A stretch of DNA of 64,000 nt, taken from NCBI GenBank assembly GCA_920105625.2, contig OV050032.1, positions 130,299,310-130,363,309 on the forward strand, in the 5' to 3' direction. Shown piece by piece: positions 9,359-20,556 of this stretch. The notes below the pieces were generated by a model. The model searched no databases and was not told the origin of the DNA. It saw nothing but the letters and a program-made list of their open reading frames with translations. The stretch comes from Clusia tigrina (lineage: Eukaryota > Arthropoda > Insecta > Diptera > Clusiidae). The stretch's first letter is position 1; each line of letters begins with the position of its first letter. Both the position numbers and the translations under genes were made by a program.

Positions 9359-12208
9359 TCATTTCCCCTGGAAGTGTTTATTAAGCTCAATTTTGAATAG
9401 ATTAGCATTGTCAATACCTTGAATCCGTACAGGCAGTGTATTCCAAAGTCTCACAGCATTAACGAAAAATTGACGATCAGACATAGGTGAGGAATGTCTT
9501 AACGGGACAAGCCGATTAGAACGGCCAGAGCGAGTAAATTTAAGGCGCTTAAACAAATATGGAGGCTCCTGAGTGCAAATAATCTTATGCAACAATAGAA
9601 TACTTCGAGTGTCAAGAAGCTGATCGAATGTGATGTGAAAAAGTTCTATTGCGCGCCCAGACACATGATCTCTTCGACTTAAACCATAAATGTACCTCGT
9701 TATAGTGTTAAATAACACATTGAGTTTTCGTTTACTTACTGCATCACAATTCCCAAATATTTCACAACCATATAACATAGTTGGGAGAAGGTAGGACTTG
9801 GCTAGTATCATTCTAATCCTGAAAGGCGTAAAATATTGCGTAGCCCATAGGGATCGTAGCATACCATAGACTTTACCAACCGTTACTGCAATATGATTAT
9901 TCCACGATAGAGCACCATCAAATATGACCCCCAAATTTTTAATCACATTTACATAATTAATTGCCGATGAATGCATAAATATCCCAGGGAGGCCCGCGGT
10001 TACGATGTGTTTCTTGTAGATCACCAAACACTTAGATTTAGCCGGATTAAGACACAAACCATTCCTTCCTGCCCATACATATATATTATTCAGGTCTTTA
10101 TTAATTTTGGTGACACAATCGGCAACTTCGTTCGGTGTATAACTGATGTAAATCTGAACATCATCAGCATACATTTGAATATTACAATATTGTAAGACAG
10201 TCGGCAGGTCATTTATGTATATGCAAAAGAGAAGTGCACCCAAAATGGAGCCCTGTGGCACACCTCGAGCCCCAGAAAGAAAATTAGATGCCACAACAGT
10301 ACTGCTACACGGTTGGTAAACCGCCTGTGTTCTATCTGTGAGGTACTATTTTAATAACTTTACCGCAGTGGGTGAGAAGTTATAGATTTTCGATAGTTTT
10401 GTACATAAAATATCATGGTCAACACAGTCAAACGCTTTAGAATTGTCCAACAGTGTCAAGAAACACATCCTATTAGAGTCAAGTGTCACCCGAATATCTT
10501 CCACTACATCAATTAGGGCCGTTATGCAGCTCCGCCTTGGTGTAAAACCAGATTGTCTTTCAGTGATAATCCCATTTCCCGATAAAAATTTCCTCATTTG
10601 TTTAGCCATAAGTAATTCAAATACTTTAGACAAATATGGCAAAATAGCAATTAGTCGATAGTCATTGTCTGACTTTGGTGTGGGCAGAATTTTTGCTACC
10701 TTCCAACATGTTGGAAATGTTGATGTCATTATCGCTGTATTAAAAATATGGGTAATGACCGGAAGCAGCCCAGGAAGAAGTGCCTTAACAAAAACGGGAT
10801 GAATCTCATCAGTACCACAAGCATTCGACTTTACACTCAAAAAACACTCCAACACATCCGACTCCTCTACACCACCAAAACCAAACATACACTCAGAAGA
10901 CACAAGACTACAATAATCTAAATAACTATTCCCATGCACTGGTTCGATCGGGAGGTTAACAAACCTCTGATTCAGCTCGTTAAGATCAGAATCAATATTT
11001 GGAAGTGCACCGCTCTTCCCCAAGCCAATGCCCCGAATATATCTCCACGTCTGATTGCTACTTACAGCATTAGAGAATTAACCCTCATAATATTTACATT
11101 TAGCAATCCTTACCTCCTTTATGACCTGTCTTCTAAAGTTTCTATATGTTTCGTGAAAAAGAGGTATCTTGTTACGTTTCCATCGTTTATATGCTGCGTC
11201 ACGTAAGTCTATTAATGTCTTTATTTTATTGTTAAACCAAGGCCGCACTCCATGGCGTATAGAGAGCACTTTTTCCGGAACAAATTCATCGAAAAGTTGC
11301 TTAATGTTAGAATGCAGGTACTCCACTTTGTCATTTATTGAGGTCATCAGCAGGATTGAATTCCAATCGACACTGTCGAGCTTAGTACATAAATGTTGGT
11401 AGTCAATATTATTGAAGTCACGATAACTTATAATATTTGGCGTAAGTTTTAGTTTAAAATCAATTGTCAGAAAAATTAAGTCATGTTTAGAGAAACAAGT
11501 GGCTGAGAGCTGTTCATACAGTTTAACCTTCCCTCTATCGTCAACAAAATATAAATCCAACAGTGAACTGTTAGTTTTTGTAAAATGAGTCGGTGACAAT
11601 AAATTTACCGAAACCAAACCCAATGCAGACATTTCAGATATCAATCCATTCTCAATCAAGAGATTGCTGTTGAAGTCCCCTACCACCACAATACTTTGAA
11701 AATTCAACGAAATCCCCCGAAGATGGTCTAGAAACAATTGCATATCAATTCTACGATTTGGTCTATAAACACAACCAACAAGTAGACTCTCAACACCATT
11801 GCAAACACTTAAGAATACATATTCAATTTCACTATCAATACCCGATTTACTGTGGATGTGGCAAACAATGTCATCCCGCACAAAAATAGCTACCCCTCCA
11901 GCATGGCTCACTCTATCAGATCGAAACAGCCTGTAACCATTAACTATGAACAAGTTGTTCTGCATTGATGGCACAAACCAAGTTTCCGAGACACAAATCA
12001 GATCTACCTCTGAGCCCTCAAACAAGTATCTAAATTCATTAATTTTGCTAACCAAGCTCTGTGCATTAATATGATATATCTTTGTTCCCATTTCAATTCG
12101 GCTAAGAATACGAATCATATCAAAGTTAGTTTCATTGGAATTCACTGAAGACTTAATTAAAGCATTCATATTTGTAGCAAGCAAGTAAAGGCATGGCAAT
12201 ACCGGCAC
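9359..12208 (-). pseudogene. LINE ORF2: APE endonuclease and reverse transcriptase, two internal stops
   Basis: A single frame of 949 codons plus stop. Residues about 30-240 carry the AP-endonuclease-like domain: HINAQSL, ICVSETWF, FRSDR with GGVAIFVRD, VGDFNSN and SKHDLI. The reverse transcriptase follows: FPTCWKVAKILPTPK, QSGFTPRRSC, LLDNSKAFDCVDH, GVPQGSILGALLFCIYINDL and the catalytic MYADD. A TAA between the endonuclease and RT (about 11057) and a TAG before the fingers/palm junction (about 10345) interrupt it. Both are single-codon changes and the frame is otherwise intact. It would nick DNA and prime reverse transcription at the target, but cannot make full-length protein as written. 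Confidence 0.85.
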
Positions 12209-12415
12209 TATTGTTAATCTCTATGCCCAAGAGTAGCTTCCAAAAGAATTTGAAGTAGCGCAACGAACTGTGGATAACCGTGCAGACTAGTGACTGACTT
12301 AAAACTATATATATGAATTTTACATCAAAACACTCAAAATAGTACAAATTAAAGAGTAAATAAACAATGCAGCAATTTAAACTTACATCTACAAAAATTT
12401 GTTGAGAGAAATTAA

Positions 12416-13351
12416 TTATGCAGCAGTAAAAATTGTGAGAGCTATTGATCCTCTCCAAGAAAAAAACTGCTGAATTGAGTCTATGTGCTTTGCCCCTTCA
12501 CTCTCTGTGCTCTTTACATAATCCAAGCCCCTCAAAGTAAAAACCGCGAACAGTTGTTTTTGCTTTTTCAAGCGGACTGCCGCACGCATTATATCATAAT
12601 TTACCTTTGTGAGACATTCGTTCATATAAATTGGGACAGTAGAGTCGAATCCAGCATGCTGTAATTGTAAGGTACCATGTGTCTCACATTTAAAGTTCGC
12701 AATAGACTTTAATACGAAGTTCTTGTCGTAGGGTGTTGCTAGTTTTACCATTATAACACGATCACCGGTAGAGTTTTTGTTGTCAACGCGTGTCACTCTA
12801 TAAGCCGCCCTTACTACAGGCGGCGTGATACCAACTGATGTACATATGGTATCAAATATTCCAGGTAGATCCACCTGTGGACTGCATGGGATACCGCATA
12901 ACCGTAAGTTACAGGCAATAGCGGCATTGTCCTGTTTTGCCACCTGAGATTTTAAGGCCTGAACTTCGGCCCTAAGACCTGGAATAATGCTAGAGTGAGT
13001 TTTTGTCTCACACTCCTTCACTCGCTGACACACTGCATCCAGCTCCCCTCTCAATGTAGTGACCTCCAGGCAAACTGTCTCAACAGCAGCAATTCTTTTT
13101 TCAAATTGCAGAAGCGAAGCTTTGATGTTCGAGATCACCGCGGCTGTTTCACTAATTTTTTGCATTACTCGTTCTTCTGACATCGTCAATGCAGAACGTA
13201 GCTCAGCAACGATGCTCTCCTTCTGCTTATCCATTACGCATTGTAATTGCTGCATAACAGCACCTATCGAGAGGTTCTCTTTACTAGGCACTGTTTGCGG
13301 AGTAGCCGGAGACGAAGCGACTTTACATGTGGTTTTTGTTCTTGTATTCAT
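12416..13351 (-). CDS. LINE ORF1: coiled-coil and RRM-like RNA-binding protein
   Basis: An open frame of 311 codons. Residues about 25-150 are predicted coiled coil (long heptad-like Leu/Val/Glu/Lys pattern: VMQQLQCVMDKQKES, ISNIKASLLQFEKRIAAVE). Residues about 155-270 contain NLRLCGIP followed by a beta-rich fold, as in the RRM-like ORF1 proteins of CR1/L1-type LINEs. The protein would coat LINE RNA. It has no stops, unlike ORF2. The Met at 13351 is the first in frame after the 5' UTR. Confidence 0.75.
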   Translation of the reverse strand: MNTRTKTTCKVASSPATPQTVPSKENLSIGAVMQQLQCVMDKQKESIVAELRSALTMSEERVMQKISETAAVISNIKASLLQFEKRIAAVETVCLEVTTLRGELDAVCQRVKECETKTHSSIIPGLRAEVQALKSQVAKQDNAAIACNLRLCGIPCSPQVDLPGIFDTICTSVGITPPVVRAAYRVTRVDNKNSTGDRVIMVKLATPYDKNFVLKSIANFKCETHGTLQLQHAGFDSTVPIYMNECLTKVNYDIMRAAVRLKKQKQLFAVFTLRGLDYVKSTESEGAKHIDSIQQFFSWRGSIALTIFTAA

Positions 13352-13554
13352 GGTACGGACTTCTTTCTGCTTCTTGAAATGTTTCAGAGTGTAATGTTTA
13401 TATTTGTGATCACGGATTTCTGTCTATATCCACTTGCTCTATCTGAGTGTATCTTGTTTAATTTTATTTGGCTATTGTTTGTTACTTTTGTATGTGAATA
13501 AATCAATCAAAAATTTAGCGCAAAAAACACGTCCGAACTTATTGAACTTTCTTA

Positions 13555-13961
13555 TTTTCAATCTGTTTATTGTTATTTTCTAATTCTTCATTTATTTTTC
13601 CTTTGATTATTTCAAAGTCATCATGGTAGGGATTTTCGGCAATCCACTTCCATGCTTAGAGACCTTTTGGAGTTGATTCTATGTTTCAATATTTTACATT
13701 GATATTGGATTTACATAGGTTGATAGGATAGCACGGGTCTACATAATGGGTGGTGCTAATGTTATTAACGATTGTAGATTCTATGGAGCTAATTACTTTG
13801 TAGTACCTTCCGATGTCAATAATATGGATACGTTTCAAAGTTCCAGTCTGTAGTTTAGCCATTCCTAGATTTAATGTTACGAATTGCGAGTTTGAATAAT
13901 CTAACATCTGAAACTCGGCGGAACAGAAAATAGTTTTAAGTCTGAAAGAGAAGATAATCAT
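13555..13961 (-). pseudogene. Errantivirus 1 env, N-terminal part
   Basis: The frame opens at 13961, a few bases past the end of integrase, as expected for env. It holds the segment LGMAKLQTGTLKRIHIID, resembling the conserved N-terminal beta region of gypsy-family env proteins (GxAKxQTGxLKxIHxI). A stop lies near 13685, then another stop, then an Asn/Glu/Lys-rich helix up to the LINE junction. Env is the fusion glycoprotein of these elements; this copy is broken by stops and by the LINE. Confidence 0.6.
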
Positions 13962-13964
13962 TTT

Positions 13965-16300
13965 TTAATGCGGCTCTTATGCACTATACGTCCTGAATGG
14001 GTTTTTATAGTGATTGTATGATTTTCAGATACTACTTCTTTTTTATATCATGGAGATAATTTGGATCCTAACCATCTATTAACCTTAACAAAAACAGTAT
14101 CGCCTGCGGAATAGACTTGTATAAGTTAGCTATTTTTATTATGATTTAGAGATCTATTTATTGATTTTCTTTTAGTCGGTGGACGTTTTCTATTCTTACT
14201 TTTCCTCGTTGGTTCGGATTAGTAGTAACGATCGCACAAAAAATACTTCAACCGACTTCTTCCCGGTTGTATTCGATAACAGCTTTATCTACTAACTCTG
14301 AGAAGGTGTCTTGTGATTCTTCAGCTTTAAGGAAACACATAATTTCTCTGAGTGTTCAATGGAAACGATCGATCTGTCCGTTCCTCTCTGGTTTTGGATA
14401 TATTAACTCAACCAAGTTCAACAATATTTCGTTATCGATTACGATAGTTTCAGGTTTACCGAACGATATCCATATCTTTTTTAAAGGCTGCTTAATCCTA
14501 TTGCTATTCTTCAGTAATATCTTCGACTTGGATTTGTGTGATTCTAATTCGGTAGCTACTAAAATATAATGGATATACGTTTTGAATGATGCCCATAACA
14601 GGTTCTTTAGCTTTTATACCATTAATGACGGTATTGATTTAAATATTTTTTCAACATCGTTACAATATCGTGCGGTTCATACTTAGGTTCTGTAATTAGA
14701 TGTCTATGATAGGTTGGGAAATCAATTTTGAATTGTTTAAAGGAAAAGCTGATTTTTATACACGTTTATTGGTATTTCCATATTCTGAATCAAATGATCC
14801 GGAGAGCTCTCTACGCTATGTTGGGTCGAATTTGTGGAATGTATAAACTTGAGGAGGCCTAGAAAGTGCGTCTGCTACCCTATTCATTATTCTTGGCTTA
14901 TACATCAGATAGTAATTGTATTTCTCCAAAATTGCTTTCCACCGCTTCATCTTGCTATTGGTGTTCTTATTGCTGAGCGCATACGTTAGAGGTTGAGGGT
15001 TATGTAAAAATCTTCACTCGAGCAGTGCCATATAGATAGTTTCGCAGTGAGTTGAGAGCCCAAATGATCGCGAGCATCTCTTTTTCGTTTGCAGCATAGT
15101 TCTTTTCTGTTTTACTTAACGTCCTCGAAAATGAAAGTTATAGGCAGATAATTTTATGTCAGACACACTCCAATGGCATAGTTCGAGGCGTCGGTTGTAA
15201 ACTCTTTACTGAAGTTTGAGTGCAACAATAGCGTGTCTTCTAAAACTAACGAATATTTCAATATATTGAATGATTCCAGTGCGCTTTCGTCTAAATAAAT
15301 TTTTCTGCTGGACTGCGTTTTGGACGTACGTCCAATATCCCCTTAGAAGGGTTGTCAGAGGTATAGCTAGTTTTGCATACTCTTTGAAAAAACGCAGGTG
15401 ATACCCTGGCAGACCGAGGAACGATCGGAGATCCCTGAGTATTTGTGGTATTGGGAAATTTAAAATGGGCTCGACTTTTTTATTCTTTCTGTAGATATCG
15501 TGAAACCCAAGAATTCTTCCTCGTATTTGTAAAAATTACATTTATCTAATTGTACTTTGATATTGGCATCATGTAATTTACTGAATATATCCTGTATATG
15601 TTTAAAGTGGAAGTCCTGGCTCTTGCTGACTATTATGATATGTCTATAAAGACGTAGCAGCATTTCCCGATATATTGTCTTAATATATTGTCAAGGGCTG
15701 GTTGGAAAATCGGTGGTGCGTTTTTGAGTCCAAAGGGGAGTCGGGTAAATTTATATTTACCGTGGTTTACGGAGAAGGTTGTCTTCTTGACGTCCGACAA
15801 TTTCAAATGTATTTGGTGGACACCGCTCTTCAAATCTAGTACTTGTTTTCTCCTAATCATGCCAGCACATCGTTTATATTGATAATTGGTTAACCGTCCG
15901 CTTTTATGATACTGTTTACTCAATCATCATTATAAATTGCGGCTTTCCTCCGGCGTTGTTTATCTCTGCTATGCTCGGTTAGTGTACGTCAAACTTTCAT
16001 CTGGATCGGCAAACAACTTCGGATGTCCTGAACTAATGAACCAATACATTTATTTTGTTCGTTGGTCATATGATCGGTTTTTATTCCCTATTCGTTCACT
16101 GATTGAGATTAATGTTGTTTAATTGCTACCTTCAATTTATTCTATATAGTCATGTAATTGTCTTTAGTGTGGATGATTGCACCCATGTCCATTAAACAGT
16201 CAGTGCCGAGAATGGCATGGTCCTGGTCTGTTCATGTAGTTTACGGCTTTAGTTGGGACGGTATCATCTATGGTCATTGGTTCTGGTTTGATTTGAGGCT
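13965..16300 (-). pseudogene. Errantivirus 1 pol: protease end, RT, RNase H, integrase
   Basis: RT blocks are clear at 15923-15633: [37 protein letters not shown] and FQPALDNILR. A frameshift then falls exactly in the YxDD catalytic motif (about 15640-15655), and RT continues as DIFSKLHDANIKVQLDKCNF. Integrase pieces lie at about 14530-13970: VIDNEIL, an EYN motif, a Lys/Arg-rich C-terminus and GRIVHKSRIKK. Many stops interrupt the region between. Protease-RT linker sequence (ILGTDCLMDMGAII) is near 16200. Confidence 0.65.
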
Positions 16301-17110
16301 TGGAACCAAAGGGACATGGTGGTGGTGGTCTATAGGAAATGTTTGGGTAAAAGGGTATAATTGGTCTGCTTCCAAATAGATAATGTTATTGATTTTGACT
16401 GTAGGAAGCCTTCATGTTCGTGGAGTAATTTATTCTATTATTGTGTGATCGTGGTGAAGCATACGCTAGCTCTAGATAGAATGGTCGATTGTTCTGGTAG
16501 CCCTGTTGATTTGGGTTATGCCGTTTTATTAGATATGGCGGTAGACTTGGGGCTGACATACGTTTTCCCCAACTGCGGTTGGCTTGTTAATACTGCTAGG
16601 GACTGATGCCCCATTTTCGTGCAGGATACCTTGTTTAGTATAACGGAAAGATGGTTATAGACCACTTGGTAAAACTTATGGATTGTTGAATCTCCTTGGA
16701 ATCGGGATGTCATCTTGCCTTCTAGTGTGGTCATATCGCGTTTGTCGGCATAGTGTACGGCGAGACAGCAAGACATGGATTTCCAGCCGAGTTGGGTTTT
16801 ATAGGTTTCAAATTTGGCATCTGCATTTCCTGTTATCTTGTTCCTAATAACGCGAATGATCCCAAAATATTTAGGTGTACCAATAAGAAGTTCGTAGACT
16901 GGCAAAATATAGTCCATGCTGTTCTTCCACGAACTAAATTCTGCGTGGTTGCCATTGAAGTCTCTTAGGCTTCAGACTACGTCATGGATTTTGTTTTCGT
17001 CGCCTAAGTTTTGACTATATTCCTGTGTTATACCCTGATCGGCACCAAACAATTGGTCAGAGTTCGGATTTAAAACCGCATTCACTAGGTAACGACCCTC
17101 ATTATTAGTT
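16301..17110 (-). pseudogene. Errantivirus 1 gag
   Basis: The best open part is 16917-16516 (133 codons): a capsid-like helical stretch with PVYELLIGTPKYFGIIRVIR, HYADKRDMTTLEGKMTSR and FYQVVYNHLSVILNKVS. It matches the gag capsid of gypsy/17.6-type elements (HYADKRDxxTLExQMxxLxQ). Upstream sequence to about 17110 gives an N-terminal extension with one stop. A Gln/Asn-rich, frame-broken remnant continues to 16301. It forms the particle shell in intact elements. Confidence 0.65.
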
Positions 17111-17482
17111 TTTCATTGGGTTTATCTTAACTTTATATTAACTTGCGTATTTTTGAAATTCCAATTTTTTTTCCTTTTTATATTGAATATTCTATTAAAT
17201 TTTAGCAAATTTTTTATTTTTTTACGCAGTTTCAATTATTTTATCTATCACTTACAACGCTATTCTTGAGCACTAATATCAGTTAACAATCTGTTTGTAC
17301 CTGCTCCAACGCAAAAGTCCAATCAGCAATTCCCATTACCAATGCCCGCTATTAAACGCTGAATAAGCAGTACACCCGACGAACGGATATACAGCGTGTG
17401 AAGCCTCATCAGCATTTCCTTACACATGCGGTCTAAAGAATTAATTTGCCCTAAGTATGCACAAACGCTGGTGCCTTGCACA
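17111..17482 (-). other. Errantivirus 1 5' leader, no gene
   Basis: AT-rich sequence upstream of gag. Neither a primer-binding site nor an LTR of this element was recognised before the BEL LTR begins. Confidence 0.35.
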
Positions 17483-17803
17483 TAATTGCAGACACCACAA
17501 ATATATTTAATTCTGTAGAATAAGCAAAATTATAATATAAATTTAATCAATAAATAAATTAAAATTGAGATATACTTTTGAAGTCAAACATTCAACAGTG
17601 TTTTCCTTTGTCGCCAATTATCAAACACAAGGTTAATTCAAGAATACTACTTGATTAGTCACAGCACTCTTTCGGTACTGTACCCAAAGACAGTCAGACT
17701 TCAAGTATTGCACTTGAAGTTATCATCACGATCCTTCGGTATTGCACCCAAGGAATCGGCAACCGATTAGTAAACCAACTAATCGGTATGTAAACAGTGT
17801 GGA
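17483..17803 (+). repeat. BEL-1 LTR, copy A (solo or orphan)
   Basis: About 310 bp align collinearly with 20130-20430. Shared landmarks are ATATATTTAATTCTGTAGAA, GAGATATACTTTTGAAGTC, CTCTTTCGGTACTGTAC, CCTTCGGTATTG and AACCAACTAATCGGTAT. Both end at TAAACA and then diverge, so that is the LTR 3' edge. No BEL coding sequence follows this copy. The 5' edge is set by where similarity to the second copy starts. Confidence 0.75.
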
Positions 17804-17949
17804 TCAGGCTTAATTAGCCTATCCACTAAAAAAGGACTGTACTATGACACCAATGAAATGTAATAAAATAGAAAGAAAGACTTAACGGAACAAATGAGGG
17901 GTATTAATGAGACACAGTAGTAGTAGAGTGCGGTGGAATGAGACAGTAC

Positions 17950-18190
17950 ATGGACAGAATTTGATCAGTCAGTTCACCACCTGCAGTTAGAGTAGTTGTC
18001 TGGATGGACAGATTGCAATACCTGACGGCCCAGGTTCGATTCCTGGGAGAGTTCATAGTTGGTGCGCTGTTGATTTCTGAGACATAATAAATGCTTGGGG
18101 GAAAATTGTCTTTCATTGAAAGATTTCTGATGAGTACAAGTGGCATGTCCGAAATAGCTATAAGATCTGATAAAATGTTTCAATAATTCT
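17950..18190 (+). repeat. tRNA-derived SINE-like element
   Basis: TAGAGTAGTTG (17988-17998) is A-box-like. GGTTCGATTCC (18033-18043) is a perfect B box inside a paired T-arm (CCCAGG and CCTGGG at 18029-18047). The acceptor ends do not pair, which argues for a SINE head or tRNA pseudogene. The body to about 18190 is unremarkable. No poly(A) tail or target duplication was fixed. Confidence 0.4.
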
Positions 18191-18399
18191 CTTTCTGAAA
18201 ACTATTACGCTGGCATAACCACAAATACACAATTGCAACTACCGTGTGCAACTTGTCTAGTCAATAAATTCGCTGAAAAATAATCTTAATTATTATTTAA
18301 TTTTATTATATAACTGCAATTCAAGAACCATAAGTCTATTAAAGACGTCTATAAGGGGTTGAAGGAGGTGAAGATACTATGTTAGAGTTCCAGTATGCT

Positions 18400-18745
18400 A
18401 AGAACCAGTCTTATAGTATCTTCTCAGCTAGAAGTCGCCAGGTTAAGTCAATTTTGTTGCCAATCTCTGGCAGCCGCTAGAGTGAGTTACAAAAGCATTC
18501 ATGGAGGGTCGGACTTCGTGTTTCCTTCTCCTTATTTTATCTATGATACTCTTCGCGGAATTAATAGAGTTCTGTGAGGAAAGACATCTGTGGCTTGTAG
18601 TCTGTTGTGATGCTAATGCCCAAGCCTACCATCTGGAAAAGTAGTAAATGCGATAGGCGCAGGTTCCTGCTTTTCGACCATGTGGTGTCCTCCTCCCTAA
18701 ATATATAAAACAAGGTTACACTGGCACCGATATCGAATAACACAT
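18400..18745 (+). pseudogene. R1/LOA-like LINE endonuclease scrap
   Basis: One frame gives LIEFCEERHLWLVVCCDANA (about 18558-18617), matching the CDANA catalytic region of APE endonucleases in R1/LOA-group LINEs. Stops follow at once. Flanking sequence is too decayed to extend with confidence. Confidence 0.5.
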
Positions 18746-18849
18746 AGGGTATTTAAGAAAATCCTTTGGACATCAAGAGGACTTCTTTAAAGGTTTTTGC
18801 GGGGTTGAAGCGTAGGTTTCGCAGAATGTCAATATGCGATTACAGTTCT

Positions 18850-20130
18850 AGGAACATTAGTCTCTATCCCATCTAGCCCGATAGTGCGTGGCGAAGAGTC
18901 ACACCCTCCCCGACGTAACCCTGCTATTCATAACAGAACACTACGGACATAGACTGAGAAATCAGTAAACACCTCCCCGGATACAGGGTGCGGAGGAGCT
19001 AACCTCTCTTAAAAACCTCTGGGTTGGAGCAAGATGTCATAAGACCCGTGTCAATGCTTAACCTGACTGGGAACCCAGATTAAAAACTAGCCCAGTCTCG
19101 AACGGAGTGCTCCGGATACTTGGCGTCCGCCGGTTGTATCTAGTCTTACCCGCGCACATGGACCTCTCTTGTCCGATACTCGTGGGACCACATATGGCAT
19201 TCAATTCAGTAAAAACAAAAAAAAAACAAAATTAAGGCAGTGAGCAGGTGGCCGCTCCTGGTATCAAACGGCAGCAGCATTAGAGGAGCCCAGCAACTCA
19301 AAGAAGGTTGCTCTAGTAGGCCAGGAGGCACGGACAAATTTCGTGTTCGTCCTTCTAAGCAGGCTAATTGTAATAGGATGGCGGCCATGAGGGTCATGGC
19401 CAAACATGAGGCTCCACCCACGGACCAGCTCACTAAGGAGCATTCCAAATCGGTAGAGTGGGGAAGGGGTTGATTGGGTAAACCGGCGGGTATAACCCGA
19501 AAGAGGCAACGTTCGGGGGAAGAGACAGGTCGTGTAGTCAAAAAGCAAAAAGTGGGCGGCCAGAAATACCCGTTTAACAGCGACGTTGTCAAAGGTGAGG
19601 GCGATATGCTAGTCATCATAGGCCGGAAGGAGGAGGAAGGAGTTATTCCCAATGAGAATTGGGGGTGGGTGGCGCAAGCGATTGTCGAAGTCTACCTCTA
19701 GGTCTTGGAGGGAAAACCCTGGACCCCCTCCTTTCTGTGACGATGCTGGCTGGTTTTAGGGCATGACCAAGCTGATCGCATGCGATGACAGCAGGTCGGC
19801 TATGGTATATAGGAGTGCGGTAAGCAAGGTTGGCAAGATTTGGCCGGGAGGCAAACTAGAAGCCGTCAGCAGGGAAGAAGACCCTAGCAGACCCACATCA
19901 CGTGTTTGGATCCCGGCTAAGCCAGCTGAACCGGTAAAGATTGAAGGGACCTGTAATAGGGACCTGCCAACCCATAACTGGAGGGCGTTATGGTCCAGGA
20001 CAAGCTTTGGAACCGGAGGAGATAGAGGGTGAGAAAGCTAGCGTGTGTTGCGGTGGTGAAGAAGGGTTGCCCAGCAGCCAGAGGTCGACTTACTCAGAAC
20101 AGCTGACCGGGGTCAGGCAACTCTTTAAGG
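18850..20130 (+). pseudogene. R1/LOA-group LINE, 5' UTR and DUF4780-type ORF1 fragment
   Basis: From about 18880 the sequence resembles the 5' UTR of the LINE at 56262 (shared CTCCGGATAC and GTCCGATACTCGTGG-type patches), so both may belong to one broad group. ORF1 pieces in shifting frames include IPNENWGWVAQAIVEVYL (about 19644-19700), NPGPPPFCDDAGW (about 19719-19755), then TKLIACDDSRSAMVYRSAV and SRPTSRVWIPAKPAEP up to 20030. This order is typical of DUF4780-like ORF1 proteins. Several frameshifts are present. It is truncated on the right by BEL sequence. The 148-codon minus-strand ORF over it is a shadow. Confidence 0.6.
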
Positions 20131-20430
20131 ACGACGACACCACATATATATTTAATTCTGTAGAATAAGTAAAATTGTGATATAAATTCAATCAATTAAT
20201 AAATAAAAATTGAGATATACTTTTGAAGTCAAACAATCCACAGTGCTTTCCTTTATCGGCGATATCAACCACAAGGTAAATTCAAGAATACTACTTGATT
20301 AGCCACACCACTCTTTCGGTACTGTACTCAAAGCTATATCAGACTTCAGTATTGCACTTGAAGTCATCATCACGAACCTTCGGTATTGCTCCCAAGGAAT
20401 CGGCAATCGATTAACCAACTAATCGGTATA
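20130..20430 (+). repeat. BEL-1 5' LTR (copy B)
   Basis: Second copy of the LTR at 17483-17803, ending at TAAACA (about 20430). It contains ATATATTTAATTCTGTAGAA and the CTTTCGGTACTGTACT block. Immediately downstream TTTTGGAGGCCCCGG has the form and position of a BEL primer-binding site. The LTR 5' edge has no clear TG and may be truncated. Confidence 0.7.
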
Positions 20431-20450
20431 TAAACATTTTGGAGGCCCCG
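20431..20450 (+). promoter_or_regulatory. BEL-1 primer-binding site
   Basis: TTTTGGAGGCCCCGG follows the LTR end directly, as the tRNA primer site does in BEL elements (compare TTTTGGTCCTTCGAGCC after the LTR at 49812). The primer tRNA was not identified. Confidence 0.5.
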
Positions 20451-20556
20451 GTGAGATTCTCAAGGAAGACAACAAGAAGGACCTCAAGAAGGATATCCAG
20501 GGATACCATAACTCAGCACACAGAGTTTCAACTTTAAATTACCTTTAACATTCAGC

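Larger units (their letters stand above)
9021..13530 (-). mobile_element. Nearly complete CR1/Kiri-like LINE
   Basis: Minus-strand layout is a 5' UTR (about 13530-13352), ORF1 (13351-12416), a gap of about 200 bp, ORF2 with APE endonuclease and reverse transcriptase (12208-9359), a 3' UTR of about 310 bp, and a (TAAA)n tail at 9048-9021. There is no RNase H domain, which fits the CR1/L2/Kiri side of the LINE tree. Only two in-frame stops damage ORF2, so the insertion is much younger than the errantivirus it interrupts. No target-site duplication was obvious by eye. Confidence 0.8.
8700..17482 (-). mobile_element. Errantivirus-type Ty3/Gypsy element 1, decayed and split by a LINE
   Basis: Minus-strand order is leader (17482-17111), gag, protease/RT/RNase H/integrase and env. 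This is the gag-pol-env order of insect errantiviruses. Env is cut into 13961-13555 and about 9010-8795 by a LINE at 13530-9021. No LTR was found at either end; the left end fades near 8700 and the right end abuts a BEL LTR. Stops and frameshifts occur in every gene. Boundaries are approximate. Confidence 0.65.

Noticed and set aside
16158..16606. Plus-strand Trp-rich ORFs
   Set aside because: Antisense to errantivirus 1 gag/protease sequence.
19206..19652. 148-codon minus-strand ORF
   Set aside because: It lies antisense to recognisable LINE ORF1 pieces and has no family resemblance; a shadow.
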